This document shows, one piece after another, positions 34,841 through 45,904 of a stretch of DNA of 64,000 bases (positions are counted from its first letter, which is position 1; every line of letters begins with the position of its first letter). The stretch is from contig NZ_CP114599.1 of assembly GCF_027286305.1 (NCBI RefSeq), positions 1,550,001-1,614,000 of the forward strand, given 5' to 3'. The translations under genes and the position numbers were made by a program. The DNA comes from Phenylobacterium sp. NIBR 498073 (GTDB lineage: Bacteria > Pseudomonadota > Alphaproteobacteria > Caulobacterales > Caulobacteraceae). Under the pieces are notes generated by a model. It saw only the letters and a list, made by a program, of their open reading frames with translations. It was not told where the DNA came from and ran no database searches.

Positions 34841-35272
34841 TCAGCGCGGCAGGCGCACGAAGAACAGCTCGGGATCGCCGGGATCCAGGTGGTCGACCTG
34901 CCCGGCCGGCAGGTAGCCGCGCGCGAGCAGAAGGGCGCGCATGATCGCGTTGGAGACATTGGTCGAGACGAACAGCTTCTCGGCGGCGTGCTTCCGCTCG
35001 ATCTCGTCCAGCAGCGCGCTGGCCACCCCGCGGCGCCGGAACCGCGGATCGGTGACGATCAGGTCCAGGAAGGGGTTGCTGAAGAACCGGCCCATCACGG
35101 CGAACCCGGCAGGTCGGCCGTCGAGATAGGCCATCTGCGCCCCGCGGCCTTGCTCCCCGGCGAAGGCGCGGCGCAACCAGTCGGCGCGGTGGGCGCTGGT
35201 CGCGGCGGCCGGATCGATCGCCAGGGCGATGGCGGCGTCGTCGGCTCCGGCCAGGCGGATCGCGACGGCCAT
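34841..35272 (-). CDS. GNAT N-acetyltransferase
   Basis: 143 aa. A minimal GNAT domain: IRLAGADDAAIALAIDPAAA at the N terminus and the acetyl-CoA loop DPRFRRRGVASALLDEIERK. The gene lies 3 bp after the ELM1-family gene and 48 bp before pseG. PseH, the enzyme that N-acetylates the sugar made before PseG, is also a GNAT, so a role in the same pathway is plausible. The sequence is shorter than typical PseH, and I cannot confirm this. Confidence 0.82.
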   Translation of the reverse strand: MAVAIRLAGADDAAIALAIDPAAATSAHRADWLRRAFAGEQGRGAQMAYLDGRPAGFAVMGRFFSNPFLDLIVTDPRFRRRGVASALLDEIERKHAAEKLFVSTNVSNAIMRALLLARGYLPAGQVDHLDPGDPELFFVRLPR

Positions 35273-35275
35273 GGT

Positions 35276-36292
35276 TCAGGCCTTGCGGGCGTCCAAGCGG
35301 CGCAGCACCTCGTCGGCCGCGCGCTCGGTCTCGGCCAGCGGCTCGTAGGTCCAGCGGTGGAAGGCGCCGCCGAACGGTCGGGCCGCGCCCAGGCGCTCCA
35401 GGTCCTCGTGGAACAGCCGGAACTTCAGGCTCTCGCCGTCCATCTTCATCACGAACACCGGCTTGCCGGTCGAGGCGGCGTCGGTGGCCAGGTTGGTCGA
35501 GTCCTCGGTGACCAGGATGTAGTCGGCCGCCGCCAGGTAGGCGAAGTAGGGATTGTCGCCTTCGCCGTCCCAGATGACGCCGGGCAGGTGTCTGAGGCGG
35601 GCCTCGAGGAGGTTCTTGGCCGGCTCGGGGGTGCGGCGGGTGAAGCTGACCATCACCGAGCCGCCTTCCTGAACGACCGGCAGCTCGATCTCGCGGGCCA
35701 TGGCGGCGGCGCGCTCGGGCGAGATGTCATGGGCCTTGGACTTGCCGCCGATGATCACCGCCACGCGCGGGCGGGGCAGAGCGTCCAGCTGTGCCTGAAA
35801 GCGCTGCAGGTCGACGGCCATGCGCTCGGCGTTCACGCGACCGGGCGAGCCGGTGATCGGAAAGACGTTGTCGCCCTCCAGCCGGTCATGCCGGGGCGGA
35901 ATGACCAGATCGAACAGCCGGGTCGGCATGCGCGGGTCCTGGACCTGGACGACATAGGTCCGGCGGCCCGACCAGCGTCTCATGCGGATCGACAGCGGCA
36001 GGGTCGCGCGGCCGGCGGCGATCCAGAGGTCGGGCCAGGGGGGGGCGATGTCGCTCTGCGGGGTCAGCAGCCGGCGCGGAAAAGGCGTCAGCCACCACGG
36101 TAGGCGGCCGATCCAGCTCTTCCAGCCGATCTGCTTGACGACGACCTGGGCGGGGCGCTTGCGCGCGATCGCATTGGCCAGACCGACGACTTGGGCCTCG
36201 ATGCCCGCGCGCCCGTCGGACACCGCCCAGATGACGAGCGGCGCGGTGGGCGGCGGGTTTTGAGCTGACAAGCCGGGAGGGCCTAGATCCAC
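35276..36292 (-). CDS. ELM1/GtrOC1 family protein (predicted nucleoside-diphosphate-sugar enzyme)
   Basis: 338 aa. It belongs to the family named after plant mitochondrial fission factor ELM1, common in Alphaproteobacteria. Family motifs are [51 protein letters not shown] and [20 protein letters not shown]. The last resembles the GT-B sugar-nucleotide site, so an envelope-sugar role is likely; function is otherwise unknown. Its start overlaps greA by 10 bp. It is followed after 3 bp by a GNAT. Confidence 0.86.
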   Translation of the reverse strand: MDLGPPGLSAQNPPPTAPLVIWAVSDGRAGIEAQVVGLANAIARKRPAQVVVKQIGWKSWIGRLPWWLTPFPRRLLTPQSDIAPPWPDLWIAAGRATLPLSIRMRRWSGRRTYVVQVQDPRMPTRLFDLVIPPRHDRLEGDNVFPITGSPGRVNAERMAVDLQRFQAQLDALPRPRVAVIIGGKSKAHDISPERAAAMAREIELPVVQEGGSVMVSFTRRTPEPAKNLLEARLRHLPGVIWDGEGDNPYFAYLAAADYILVTEDSTNLATDAASTGKPVFVMKMDGESLKFRLFHEDLERLGAARPFGGAFHRWTYEPLAETERAADEVLRRLDARKA

Positions 36293-36756
36293 TCGACCTT
36301 GAGGATCTCGTAGGCCTTGCCGCCGCCGGGGGTGTTCACCTCGACGACGTCGCCGGTTTCCTTGCCGATCATGGCGCGGGCCAGGGGCGAGACGATGGAG
36401 ATCTTGCCCTGTTTCACGTCGGCCTCATGTTCGCCGACGATCTGGTAGCGGGCCTCTTCCTCGGTGTCCTCGTCGACCACCGAGACGGTGGCGCCGAACT
36501 TCACCTGAGTGCCGGAGAGCTTGGATACGTCGATGACCTGAGCGCGGGCCATCTTGTCCTCGATCTCGGCGATCTGGCCTTCGATCCAGCCCTGGCGCTC
36601 CTTGGCGGCATGGTACTCGGCGTTCTCGGAGAGGTCGCCATGCGAGCGTGCTTCAGCGATCGCAGCGATCACAGCGGGACGCTCGATAGTCTTCAAACGC
36701 TTCAGTTCATCGTCGAGAGCTTGCCAGCCCTCGGCGGTCATCGGGACTTTTTCCAT
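36283..36756 (-). CDS. greA: Transcription elongation factor GreA
   Basis: 157 aa. GreA rescues backtracked RNA polymerase by stimulating transcript cleavage. The N-terminal coiled coil is intact ([35 protein letters not shown]), with the acidic tip D-L-S-E-N-A-E. The C-terminal FKBP-like domain is [20 protein letters not shown], then [21 protein letters not shown]. It leads the row greA-ELM1-GNAT-pseG. A 172-bp gap upstream is without a gene and probably holds its promoter. Confidence 0.97.
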   Translation of the reverse strand: MEKVPMTAEGWQALDDELKRLKTIERPAVIAAIAEARSHGDLSENAEYHAAKERQGWIEGQIAEIEDKMARAQVIDVSKLSGTQVKFGATVSVVDEDTEEEARYQIVGEHEADVKQGKISIVSPLARAMIGKETGDVVEVNTPGGGKAYEILKVEWI

Positions 36757-36928
36757 CGTGGATGAGGACTCGGATTCGCCCTTTTGGGAGTTCGTTGCCG
36801 GCCGCGGGCGCAGGCGTCCGGGGGGCTAGAGATTAGATGTCGCAGCAGAAAAACTCAAGGGTGCGCGGGCAGGCGGCCCCTGGAACTGGGTTCGAAAGCT
36901 GTTGAGAAGCGTGCGGGACGCTACGGAG

Positions 36929-37429
36929 TCAGGTGCTTTCGGAGACGATTGCGCCTTGCAGCTCGCTGGCGTCGGGCGCCTCGAACACTCCTTCGATGAA
37001 GTCGAACATCTCTGGCGTCACCCCGATGGCGAAGGTCTCGCCGCGGACCTCGTTGCGCTCGAGCACGCGCGCGCGGCGCACCTCTTCTGGGGCGGTCACG
37101 AAGTGGAACTGTATCGGCAATTCCACGGCCTGGGCGATCTCGGCCACGCGGGCGCGGTCGGAGCGCCGCAGCAGGCCGAGGTCAAGCACCACCGAGGTTC
37201 CGGCGGCGATGACGCCAGCAGCGGTGGACCAGATCTGGGCTTCGCAGCGTTCGACCCGCTCCATCATCCAGTGATATTCGATCGGCTCGGGCATGTCGGC
37301 CGCGAACAGCCGCGCCATCCAGTCGTCGATGGCGAAGTGGACCGCCGGTTCGCGCCGGGCCAGTTCCTTGGCGTAGGTGGACTTTCCGGCCCCCGAAGGG
37401 CCATAGACGACGTGAAGCATGGCGGTCAT
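36929..37429 (-). CDS. P-loop kinase-like ATPase (AAA_33 type)
   Basis: 166 aa from the ATG at 37429; ATGs at 37447 and 37420 are alternatives. Walker A GPSGAGKST is near the N terminus, and FAIDDWMARLF resembles the acceptor-site motif of small-molecule kinases. The rest fits the AAA_33/zeta-toxin-like kinase fold, with the LID-like stretch ERNEVRGETFAIGVTP. The substrate is unknown. A 22-bp palindrome lies just upstream. Antitoxin-like partners are absent, so a toxin role is not supported. Confidence 0.82.
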   Translation of the reverse strand: MTAMLHVVYGPSGAGKSTYAKELARREPAVHFAIDDWMARLFAADMPEPIEYHWMMERVERCEAQIWSTAAGVIAAGTSVVLDLGLLRRSDRARVAEIAQAVELPIQFHFVTAPEEVRRARVLERNEVRGETFAIGVTPEMFDFIEGVFEAPDASELQGAIVSEST

Positions 37430-37444
37430 GCCCCGCCCGTAGAA

Positions 37445-37466
37445 CATTTCCGCCGGGGCGGAAATG
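37445..37466. promoter_or_regulatory. 22-bp perfect palindrome between SDR and P-loop kinase genes
   Basis: CATTTCCGCC-GG-GGCGGAAATG: 10-bp arms around GG. It lies between the SDR stop (37490) and the kinase start (37429), both on the minus strand. Without a T-run it is more likely an operator or mRNA hairpin than an intrinsic terminator. Confidence 0.5.
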
Positions 37467-37489
37467 CCGAACGGTCGGGGCCGCCGCGA

Positions 37490-38287
37490 CTATTTCACCG
37501 AGAGGCCGCCGTCGATGACCAGTTCGGCGCCGGTGACGTAGCGGCTCTCGTCCGAGGCCAGCCACAGCACGCCGTTGGCGATGTCTTCCGGATAGCCCTT
37601 CACGCCGAGCGGCACGCCTTCGGCGCTCATGGCGTCCAGCGCCGCGCCGCGAGGCGGACGGGCGTTGTCGCCGACCTCGCCGGTCCCGACGATGGTGTCC
37701 CAGATCGGGGTCTCGATGATGCCGGGGTGAACCGAATTCACGCGCACGCCGTCCTTGGCCGCCGCGCATTCCATGGCCACGGCCTTGGTGAACAGGCGCA
37801 CCCCGCCCTTGGTGGCGCAGTAGCCGGCCAGGATGGCCGAGCCCTTGAGGCCGGCGACCGAGGACATGTTGATGATCGAGCCGCCGCCGTTCTCGCGCAT
37901 CAGCGGGATCGAGTGCTTCACGCCGAGGAAAACGCCGTCGAGATTGACCGCGGTCTGCTTCTGGAAGTCGGCGAGGGTCATGGTCAGCACCGAGCCGCCG
38001 ATGCCGATACCGGCATTGTTGACCAGGATGTCGAGCCGGCCGTGCTTGGCCTTCACCGACGCCACCGCGTCGATCCAGGCCTGCTCGGAGGTGACGTCGT
38101 GGTGCAGGTAGCTGGCCTTGCCGCCCATCGCCTCGATGGCGGCGACGGTCTGGGCGCCCTTGTCGTCCTGAAGGTCGGTGACGACCACCACGGCGCCTTC
38201 CTGAGCCAGCCGTTCGGCGCAGCCGCGCCCGATCCCGCTCGCCCCGCCGGTGACCAGCGCGACCTTACCCTCGACCCGACCGGCCAT
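37490..38287 (-). CDS. Short-chain dehydrogenase/reductase (SDR)
   Basis: 265 aa, classical SDR. The cofactor loop is VTGGASGIGRG, then NNAGIGIGG, the catalytic Ser in IINMSSVAG, and Tyr-x-x-x-Lys in YCATKGG. The acidic residue in VVVTDLQDDKG after the second strand predicts NAD+ preference. Closest to cyclohexanol or 3-alpha/20-beta-hydroxysteroid dehydrogenase-like enzymes, but the substrate cannot be named. The ATG at 38287 begins the core. The next gene downstream on the same strand is the P-loop kinase. Confidence 0.9.
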   Translation of the reverse strand: MAGRVEGKVALVTGGASGIGRGCAERLAQEGAVVVVTDLQDDKGAQTVAAIEAMGGKASYLHHDVTSEQAWIDAVASVKAKHGRLDILVNNAGIGIGGSVLTMTLADFQKQTAVNLDGVFLGVKHSIPLMRENGGGSIINMSSVAGLKGSAILAGYCATKGGVRLFTKAVAMECAAAKDGVRVNSVHPGIIETPIWDTIVGTGEVGDNARPPRGAALDAMSAEGVPLGVKGYPEDIANGVLWLASDESRYVTGAELVIDGGLSVK

Positions 38288-38389
38288 GCTTCGACTCCCT
38301 AAGTGATCGTTGTTCAGTTTTCTTACGCCTAGCCTAGCTTGGCGATTGAGGCCAGCCTCCCGACCCAGTGAAAGATTCGGAGTTACGGT

Positions 38390-38908
38390 ATGTCGATCAG
38401 CATTCGTCCCTGCGTATCCGGCGACGAGGCGGCCCTGGCCCTGGTCGGGCAGGCGACGTTCCTGGAGACCTACGCCGGCGCGCTGCCGGCCGGCGACATC
38501 ATCGCCCACTGCCGCACCCAGCACGCCGAGACGCTCTACGCGCAATGGCTGGGCAAGCCCGGCTATCGGCTGTGGCTGGCAGAGATGGAGGAGGGCGGGG
38601 CGCCGGTCGGCTATGCGGCGCTGACGCCGCCCGACCTGCCGGTGGCGACCGGGGAGGGCGATGTGGAGCTGAAGCGGATCTACCTGCTCAACCGCTTCCA
38701 CGGCACGGGGCTGGGCGGTCGGCTTATGGCGACGGCGCTGGACAGCGCAGCGCATGCGGGCTTCACCCGCATGCTGCTGGGCGTGTTCGGCGGCAACGCG
38801 CGCGCAATCGCCTTCTACGCGCGCCAAGGCTATGTCGAGGCGGGCGTGCGCAAGTTCCGCGTGGGCGCCAACGAGTACGACGACCTGGTCCTGGCTAGAG
38901 CGCTCTGA
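38390..38908 (+). CDS. GNAT N-acetyltransferase
   Basis: 172 aa. The domain begins ISIRPCVSGDEAALALVGQA, has the acetyl-CoA loop LNRFHGTGLGGRLMATAL, then the terminal strand NARAIAFYARQGYVEAGVRK. The pattern resembles the RimI-like or YjaB group of GNATs. Substrate is unknown. It is a monocistronic gene; 102 bp without a gene separate it from the divergent SDR gene. A good Shine-Dalgarno-like GGAG precedes the ATG. Confidence 0.87.
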   Translation: MSISIRPCVSGDEAALALVGQATFLETYAGALPAGDIIAHCRTQHAETLYAQWLGKPGYRLWLAEMEEGGAPVGYAALTPPDLPVATGEGDVELKRIYLLNRFHGTGLGGRLMATALDSAAHAGFTRMLLGVFGGNARAIAFYARQGYVEAGVRKFRVGANEYDDLVLARAL

Positions 38909-38940
38909 CCGGCGCCGTACTCGCGTTTAGGGTTGGCGTC

Positions 38941-39105
38941 CTACCAGGTGACCTTGCCGTTGGCGGTGAGCAGGCCAATCAGCATGGCCGCGCCGAGAGC
39001 GATGATCAGACCCACAACGATAAGGTCTGTGTACCCCTCGAAGCGCTCCAGCAGGTGCTTGTTCTTGTGATGGTGGACCTCACCTTCGTGGTGTCCGGAT
39101 TGCAT
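38941..39105 (-). CDS. Small single-span membrane protein (possible cytochrome aa3 subunit IV-like)
   Basis: 54 aa. The N-terminal half is His/Glu/Lys-rich (MQSGHHEGEVHHHKNKHLLE) and the C-terminal half is one transmembrane helix (LIVVGLIIALGAAMLIGLLT). The His-rich head and single helix recall the short aa3-type oxidase subunit IV of Alphaproteobacteria, but the match is weak. AAGGGAA precedes the ATG at proper spacing and supports this start. No other respiratory genes are nearby. Confidence 0.68.
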   Translation of the reverse strand: MQSGHHEGEVHHHKNKHLLERFEGYTDLIVVGLIIALGAAMLIGLLTANGKVTW

Positions 39106-39368
39106 GGCGTTTCCCTTCGCACACTGAGACAGAGGACACGTCCTCGCCAGACTGCGACAGGCGCCCATGCGGGCCGACCGGCTGGTCATCAGGGGCCGCC
39201 GGAACGCGCCCACTACGCGCCTGCAAAAGCATGGCGACGCTCTGAGGTTGCGCCCCGGAATAACGTCGGTCAATCAGCAAATGCGCGTAAGTGTTTCACA
39301 AGCTTGCGCTTGCGAGGCGCTCGCATGCAGCGTCTTCGCGCTTAGATAGAGGTCTGAGGTCGGGACAG

Positions 39369-39995
39369 ATGATGGATCGCAAGACCTATCTGAGACTTCT
39401 GCGCGGCGCCCAGGGGCGAACGCGTCGCGCCGGCGAAGCCGAGGACCTGCTTCAGGCCGCGCTGCTTTGCGCGGTCGAGGCCGGGCGTGGCGATATGAGC
39501 GCGAGCGAGAACCGGCGCTGGCTTGGCGGGGTGTTGCGCAACCGGGCCCTGCACGAAGCCCGTTCCGCCGCTCGCCGACGTCGACGTGAAGCCGACTACG
39601 CACTCGACGCCGCAGCGGAGGCGGAGGCGGGGGCCAGCGCCACCGATCCGGCCGACTTCATCGCGACGCTACCGCCCGGTCTGCGGACGACGGCCCTGCT
39701 CGTCGTGACCGGTCATACGAAGCCGGAGATCGCCTGGTTGCTGAATCTGTCGGACGTCGCCCTGCGCCAGCGGATCAGCGAGTTGAAGCGGCGCTGCCTG
39801 CAATTGGGCCTGCGCGGCGCGATCGGGGGCCGGGCCTTGCTGGGGGATCTGCCGTTCGGCCTTCTGCGCCGAGCCCTGATCGGCGTGGTTCGCCTGGTCG
39901 CGACCGAATTCGGAACGCACGACCCAGACGGGCATCTGTTCGTCGTGTCCTCACAAATCGACGTTGCGCGGCAACTAGGGGCGTCCAACATCTGA
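39369..39995 (+). CDS. Sigma factor-like protein (ECF-related)
   Basis: 208 aa from the ATG at 39369. Residues ~1-80 look like a sigma region 2 (QGRTRRAGEAEDLLQAALLC, RRWLGGVLRNRALHEARSAA). A region 4-like HTH follows after an Ala/Glu linker (FIATLPPGLRTTALLVVTGH, LSDVALRQRISELKRRC). The C-terminal ~65 residues do not belong to a normal ECF factor. It may act as a divergent sigma factor or just as a DNA-binding regulator. The VOC gene follows after 13 bp, so they form one unit. Confidence 0.75.
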   Translation: MMDRKTYLRLLRGAQGRTRRAGEAEDLLQAALLCAVEAGRGDMSASENRRWLGGVLRNRALHEARSAARRRRREADYALDAAAEAEAGASATDPADFIATLPPGLRTTALLVVTGHTKPEIAWLLNLSDVALRQRISELKRRCLQLGLRGAIGGRALLGDLPFGLLRRALIGVVRLVATEFGTHDPDGHLFVVSSQIDVARQLGASNI

Positions 39996-40008
39996 AAGGG
40001 AGAGACAC

Positions 40009-40404
40009 ATGTTCGGCAAAGTGCGGATTGGGACCGTCTGCTTCTATGTCACCGATATAGCGCGAACCGAAAAATTCTACCGTGACGTACTCGGGCTCGA
40101 CGTCACCAACATGGGGGACGACGGCGCCGGGAACGACTGGCTTCAGGCCAACACCGTGGGCGGCGTTGAGCTGATCTTCTTCAAGGCGGAGTGCCGGCCG
40201 GGCAACTCGCCGATCATCGTCTTCGATCTGGCTGAAGGCGGCATCGACACCGTCGTCGCCGCGCTCGCCGAAAAGGGGGCGACGATCGTAACGCCGGTCA
40301 GTCATGCGCCAGGCGGATGGTCGGCGGAGATTTCCGACCCGGATGGGCACATGATTTCCATGTACCAGTCCGAGGAGGCTCCGCGGGCGATGGTCTCTGC
40401 GTAG
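40009..40404 (+). CDS. VOC family (glyoxalase/bleomycin resistance-like) protein
   Basis: 131 aa, single vicinal-oxygen-chelate domain. The paired beta-alpha-beta-beta-beta modules are visible: VCFYVTDIARTEKFYRDVLG at the start and SAEISDPDGHMISMYQ at the end, with metal-ligand-type Glu and His positions. Members bind a divalent metal and act on diverse small molecules. It shares a transcript with the sigma-like gene ahead of it. AAAGGGAGAG nine nt before the ATG is a strong ribosome-binding site. Confidence 0.88.
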   Translation: MFGKVRIGTVCFYVTDIARTEKFYRDVLGLDVTNMGDDGAGNDWLQANTVGGVELIFFKAECRPGNSPIIVFDLAEGGIDTVVAALAEKGATIVTPVSHAPGGWSAEISDPDGHMISMYQSEEAPRAMVSA

Positions 40405-40408
40405 AGTT

Positions 40409-40443
40409 CGGCCGCGAGAGGCGTTCTTCGCCTCTCGCGGCCG
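40409..40443. terminator. Bidirectional hairpin terminator between the VOC gene and carB
   Basis: A perfect 15-bp stem (CGGCCGCGAGAGGCG) with a TTCTT loop sits between the two convergent stop codons (40404 and 40449). It is the strongest hairpin in the window and would serve both transcripts, though the T-tracts are short. Confidence 0.85.
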
Positions 40444-40448
40444 GTCTG

Positions 40449-43745
<3,297 letters not shown>

Positions 43746-43904
43746 TCGCGCGCATGGGCGGTCGCACTCTTCAAGCGCGCCCGGTCCCGGTCAATCTGCA
43801 GGTTAAGGGGGCCGTTTAGAGGGGGAGTCGCCCGCGCGCAAGCGGCGATGGCGGCAATCTCGCCGCAGGCGGCCGCTTCCGGCCCGTCACGGACGACGCA
43901 TACG

Positions 43905-43932
43905 AAAACGGGCCGGCGTTTCCGCCGGCCCG
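43905..43932 (-). terminator. Intrinsic terminator of the cold-shock gene
   Basis: On the minus strand CGGGCCGGCG-GAAA-CGCCGGCCCG forms a 10-bp stem followed by TTTT, 45 bp beyond the stop of the gene at 43977. A textbook intrinsic terminator. Confidence 0.88.
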
Positions 43933-43976
43933 CAGCCGTTTCGATGCAAGGGCCCAGGGGCCGTTTGCGGAACCGC

Positions 43977-44183
43977 TTAGACTTGCAGGTTGCCGGCGGC
44001 CATCTTGCCGCTGCGACGGTCCTGCTCGAGTTCGTAGGTGATCTTTTGGCCTTCGTTCAGGCTGCGGAGTCCGGCGCGTTCAACGGCCGAGATGTGAACG
44101 AAGATGTCCGCGCCGCCATCGTCGGGTTGGATGAAGCCATAGCCCTTGGTTCCGTTGAACCATTTAACAGTGCCGGTAGCCAT
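43977..44183 (-). CDS. cspA: Cold-shock domain protein
   Basis: 68 aa, one cold-shock domain that binds single-stranded RNA and DNA. RNP-1 is in GTKGYGFIQP and RNP-2 in DIFVHISAV, preceded by the family start MATGTVKWFN. The ATG at 44183 is preceded by AAGGAC at correct spacing, whereas an upstream in-frame ATG adds an unusual 11-residue extension. The intrinsic terminator at 43905-43932 follows. Whether it is cold-induced cannot be read. The leader is about 265 bp to the next gene. Confidence 0.95.
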   Translation of the reverse strand: MATGTVKWFNGTKGYGFIQPDDGGADIFVHISAVERAGLRSLNEGQKITYELEQDRRSGKMAAGNLQV

Positions 44184-44448
44184 AGAAGTGTCGTCCTTGG
44201 GTAAGTCGTTCCGCAACCCAAGCCTTTTGAGTCACGCATCAAATTTCGGGAGGGTCGGGGAGCAGGTTCGGTGCGCCAGGAATGTGGAGCGTCGAAAATC
44301 AGCCGAACCATACGAGTTTGACGGACTGAGCCTAGCGCGCTTCAAAGCCCCTCGCAAGGCGCTCCATGGAACGGCGCTCTGCCTCGTGAAGCGAACCCCA
44401 GCAAGCGATCCCGGCCCTTTCCTGCCGGCGCGAAGTGCGGCAGCTTCG

Positions 44449-45021
44449 GTGGTCTTCACGGTAGGGACCGCCGCAATCGCCACGCCTGACCCCTTGGCCG
44501 AGCTGATGCTGCAGATCGCGGCGGGCGATCGCACGGCGATGCGCCGGCTCTATGACGCCACCTCCGCGAAGCTTTTCGGCGTCTGCCTGCGTATCCTCTC
44601 CGACAAGGACGAGAGCGAAGACGTGCTGCAGGAGGTCTATCTCACCATCTGGCGACGGGCCGACCGCTACGAGGCCGAGCGGGCCAGCGTCATGGCGTGG
44701 ATCTCGACCATCGCCCGCAACCGCGCCATCGACCGGCTGCGGGCGCGGGGCCCGCTCGCCTACGCCGAGCCGGTGGAGGACCTGCAGCTTGAGGACGGGG
44801 CTCCGCGGGCCGAGGCGCTGCTGGAGGCGGCCCAGGACGGCCAGGCGCTGGCCCGCTGTCTCGACGAACTGGACCCCAGGACCCGGGGTGCGATCCGCAC
44901 CGCCTTCTTCGAGGGGCTGACCTATGAGGCCCTGGCCAGCCGACTGGACGCGCCGCTGGGCACGGTGAAGAGCTGGATTCGGCGCGGCCTGCTGAAGTTG
45001 AGGGGTTGTTTGGAGCGATGA
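44449..45021 (+). CDS. RNA polymerase ECF-type sigma factor
   Basis: About 190 aa from a GTG at 44449; the start is uncertain, and an ATG at 44506 would remove the conserved D-P-L-A-E-L preceding region 2. Region 2 is intact (MRRLYDATSAKLFGVCLRIL, SEDVLQEVYLTIWRRA, IARNRAIDRLR). Region 4 is LTYEALASRLDAPLGTVKSW. The stop overlaps the start of a RskA-type anti-sigma gene (ATGA). Together they look like a SigK/RskA-type stress pair that responds to the envelope. The promoter is not visible. Confidence 0.9.
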   Translation: MVFTVGTAAIATPDPLAELMLQIAAGDRTAMRRLYDATSAKLFGVCLRILSDKDESEDVLQEVYLTIWRRADRYEAERASVMAWISTIARNRAIDRLRARGPLAYAEPVEDLQLEDGAPRAEALLEAAQDGQALARCLDELDPRTRGAIRTAFFEGLTYEALASRLDAPLGTVKSWIRRGLLKLRGCLER

Positions 45022-45743
45022 GCGACCTCGGCCCCGAACTGCCGGACGACGAAGCCCTGGCGGCCGAACATGCGCTTGGCGTGCTGACCGCGCAGGAGCG
45101 TGCGGCCGCCGAGCAGCGGATGGCGCGAGACCCGGCCTTCGCGGCGCAGGTGCTGGCTTGGCGCGCGCGACTGGCGCCGCTGGCTTCGGAGACGGCGCCG
45201 GCAGCGCCGCCCGCCGGCCTGTGGCCGCGGATCGAGCGGCGGCTGGCGGTCAACGACAACGCCGCCGGCGTGCGCCGGCGGCTGCGGTTCTGGCGCGCGG
45301 CGACGCTCGGCTCGATGGCGGTCACGGCGGCCAGCCTGGCGGCGGTGGCGTTCCTGGCCGCCCGCCCGCCCGAGCTGGTCACCCAGCCGCGGCCGCCGAT
45401 GGGACCGATGATGAACGCCCGGCTGATGAGCGGCGGCGGCCAGCCGATGTTCCTGGCCGCCTACGATCCGGAGCGGAAGGCGATCATGGTGGCCTCGCTG
45501 GTCCCGCCGGGGGCCGATCCCGGCCACAGCCACGAGCTGTGGCTGATCCCCGCCGACGGAAGGCCGCGCTCGCTGGGGCTCATCGACCCCGGCGCCTCCA
45601 AGGCTATGCCGATGTCCGAGCCGATGGCGGAGATGACCAAGGAGGGGGTTTCCCTGGCCGTCACGGTCGAACCGCGCGGCGGTTCGCGCCGGGACGGGCC
45701 GTCCGGGCCGATGGCGGCCGTCGGCAAGCTCACGCGGCTCTAG
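45018..45743 (+). CDS. RskA-type anti-sigma factor
   Basis: 241 aa. The cytoplasmic N terminus (LPDDEALAAEHALGVLTAQE, then ARDPAFAAQVLAWRARLAPL) matches the sigma-binding ASD of the RskA family. One membrane helix (AATLGSMAVTAASLAAVAFL) leads to a periplasmic RskA domain (PGADPGHSHELWLIPADGRP). It should hold the sigma factor encoded by the overlapping upstream gene at the membrane. Proteolysis or a periplasmic signal would free it. The ATGA overlap shows translational coupling. Confidence 0.92.
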   Translation: MSDLGPELPDDEALAAEHALGVLTAQERAAAEQRMARDPAFAAQVLAWRARLAPLASETAPAAPPAGLWPRIERRLAVNDNAAGVRRRLRFWRAATLGSMAVTAASLAAVAFLAARPPELVTQPRPPMGPMMNARLMSGGGQPMFLAAYDPERKAIMVASLVPPGADPGHSHELWLIPADGRPRSLGLIDPGASKAMPMSEPMAEMTKEGVSLAVTVEPRGGSRRDGPSGPMAAVGKLTRL

Positions 45744-45745
45744 AA

Positions 45746-45770
45746 CAAGATCCGATTGGATCGGATCTTG
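45746..45770 (+). terminator. Hairpin after the anti-sigma gene
   Basis: CAAGATCCGAT-TGG-ATCGGATCTTG is a perfect 11-bp stem 3 bp after the stop. It lacks a T-run and may instead be part of a dispersed intergenic repeat. Confidence 0.55.
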
Positions 45771-45790
45771 CTCAGGACTCGTCGAAATTG

Positions 45791-45838
45791 GGACATTTTC
45801 TTCGCCAAACCAGGAAGCCCTGCGGTGAAAAATGCTCT
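45791..45838. repeat. Imperfect inverted repeat, intergenic
   Basis: GGGACATTTTCTTCGCC and the inverted GCGGTGAAAAATGCTC around a 15-nt centre recall the GAGCATTTT/AAAATGCTC dispersed repeats of Alphaproteobacteria. Arms are imperfect, so the call is tentative. The 161-bp gap between the anti-sigma and YbjN genes holds only this and the hairpin at 45746. Confidence 0.4.
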
Positions 45839-45904
45839 AGCGGCGCTGGTGCGGCGCGGGCGAAGCGCCCTATGTTCGCCGTCCAGTTGAGAGGTTTCTA
45901 GTCC

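Noticed and set aside
34841-35272. GNAT as certain PseH
   Set aside because: It is about 40 residues shorter than usual PseH, and GNAT substrates cannot be read from the CoA loop.
36929-37429. P-loop protein as a zeta-type toxin
   Set aside because: No antitoxin gene is adjacent and the fold is shared by many kinases.
39274-39305. GGAATAA near 39274 as an EcfG/SigT-type promoter
   Set aside because: No matching -10 (CGTT-like) element at 16-18 nt.
44146-44448. Upstream extension of the ECF sigma gene into the cold-shock gene
   Set aside because: It would run antisense through the cold-shock start codon and adds ~100 residues without any sigma-factor motif.
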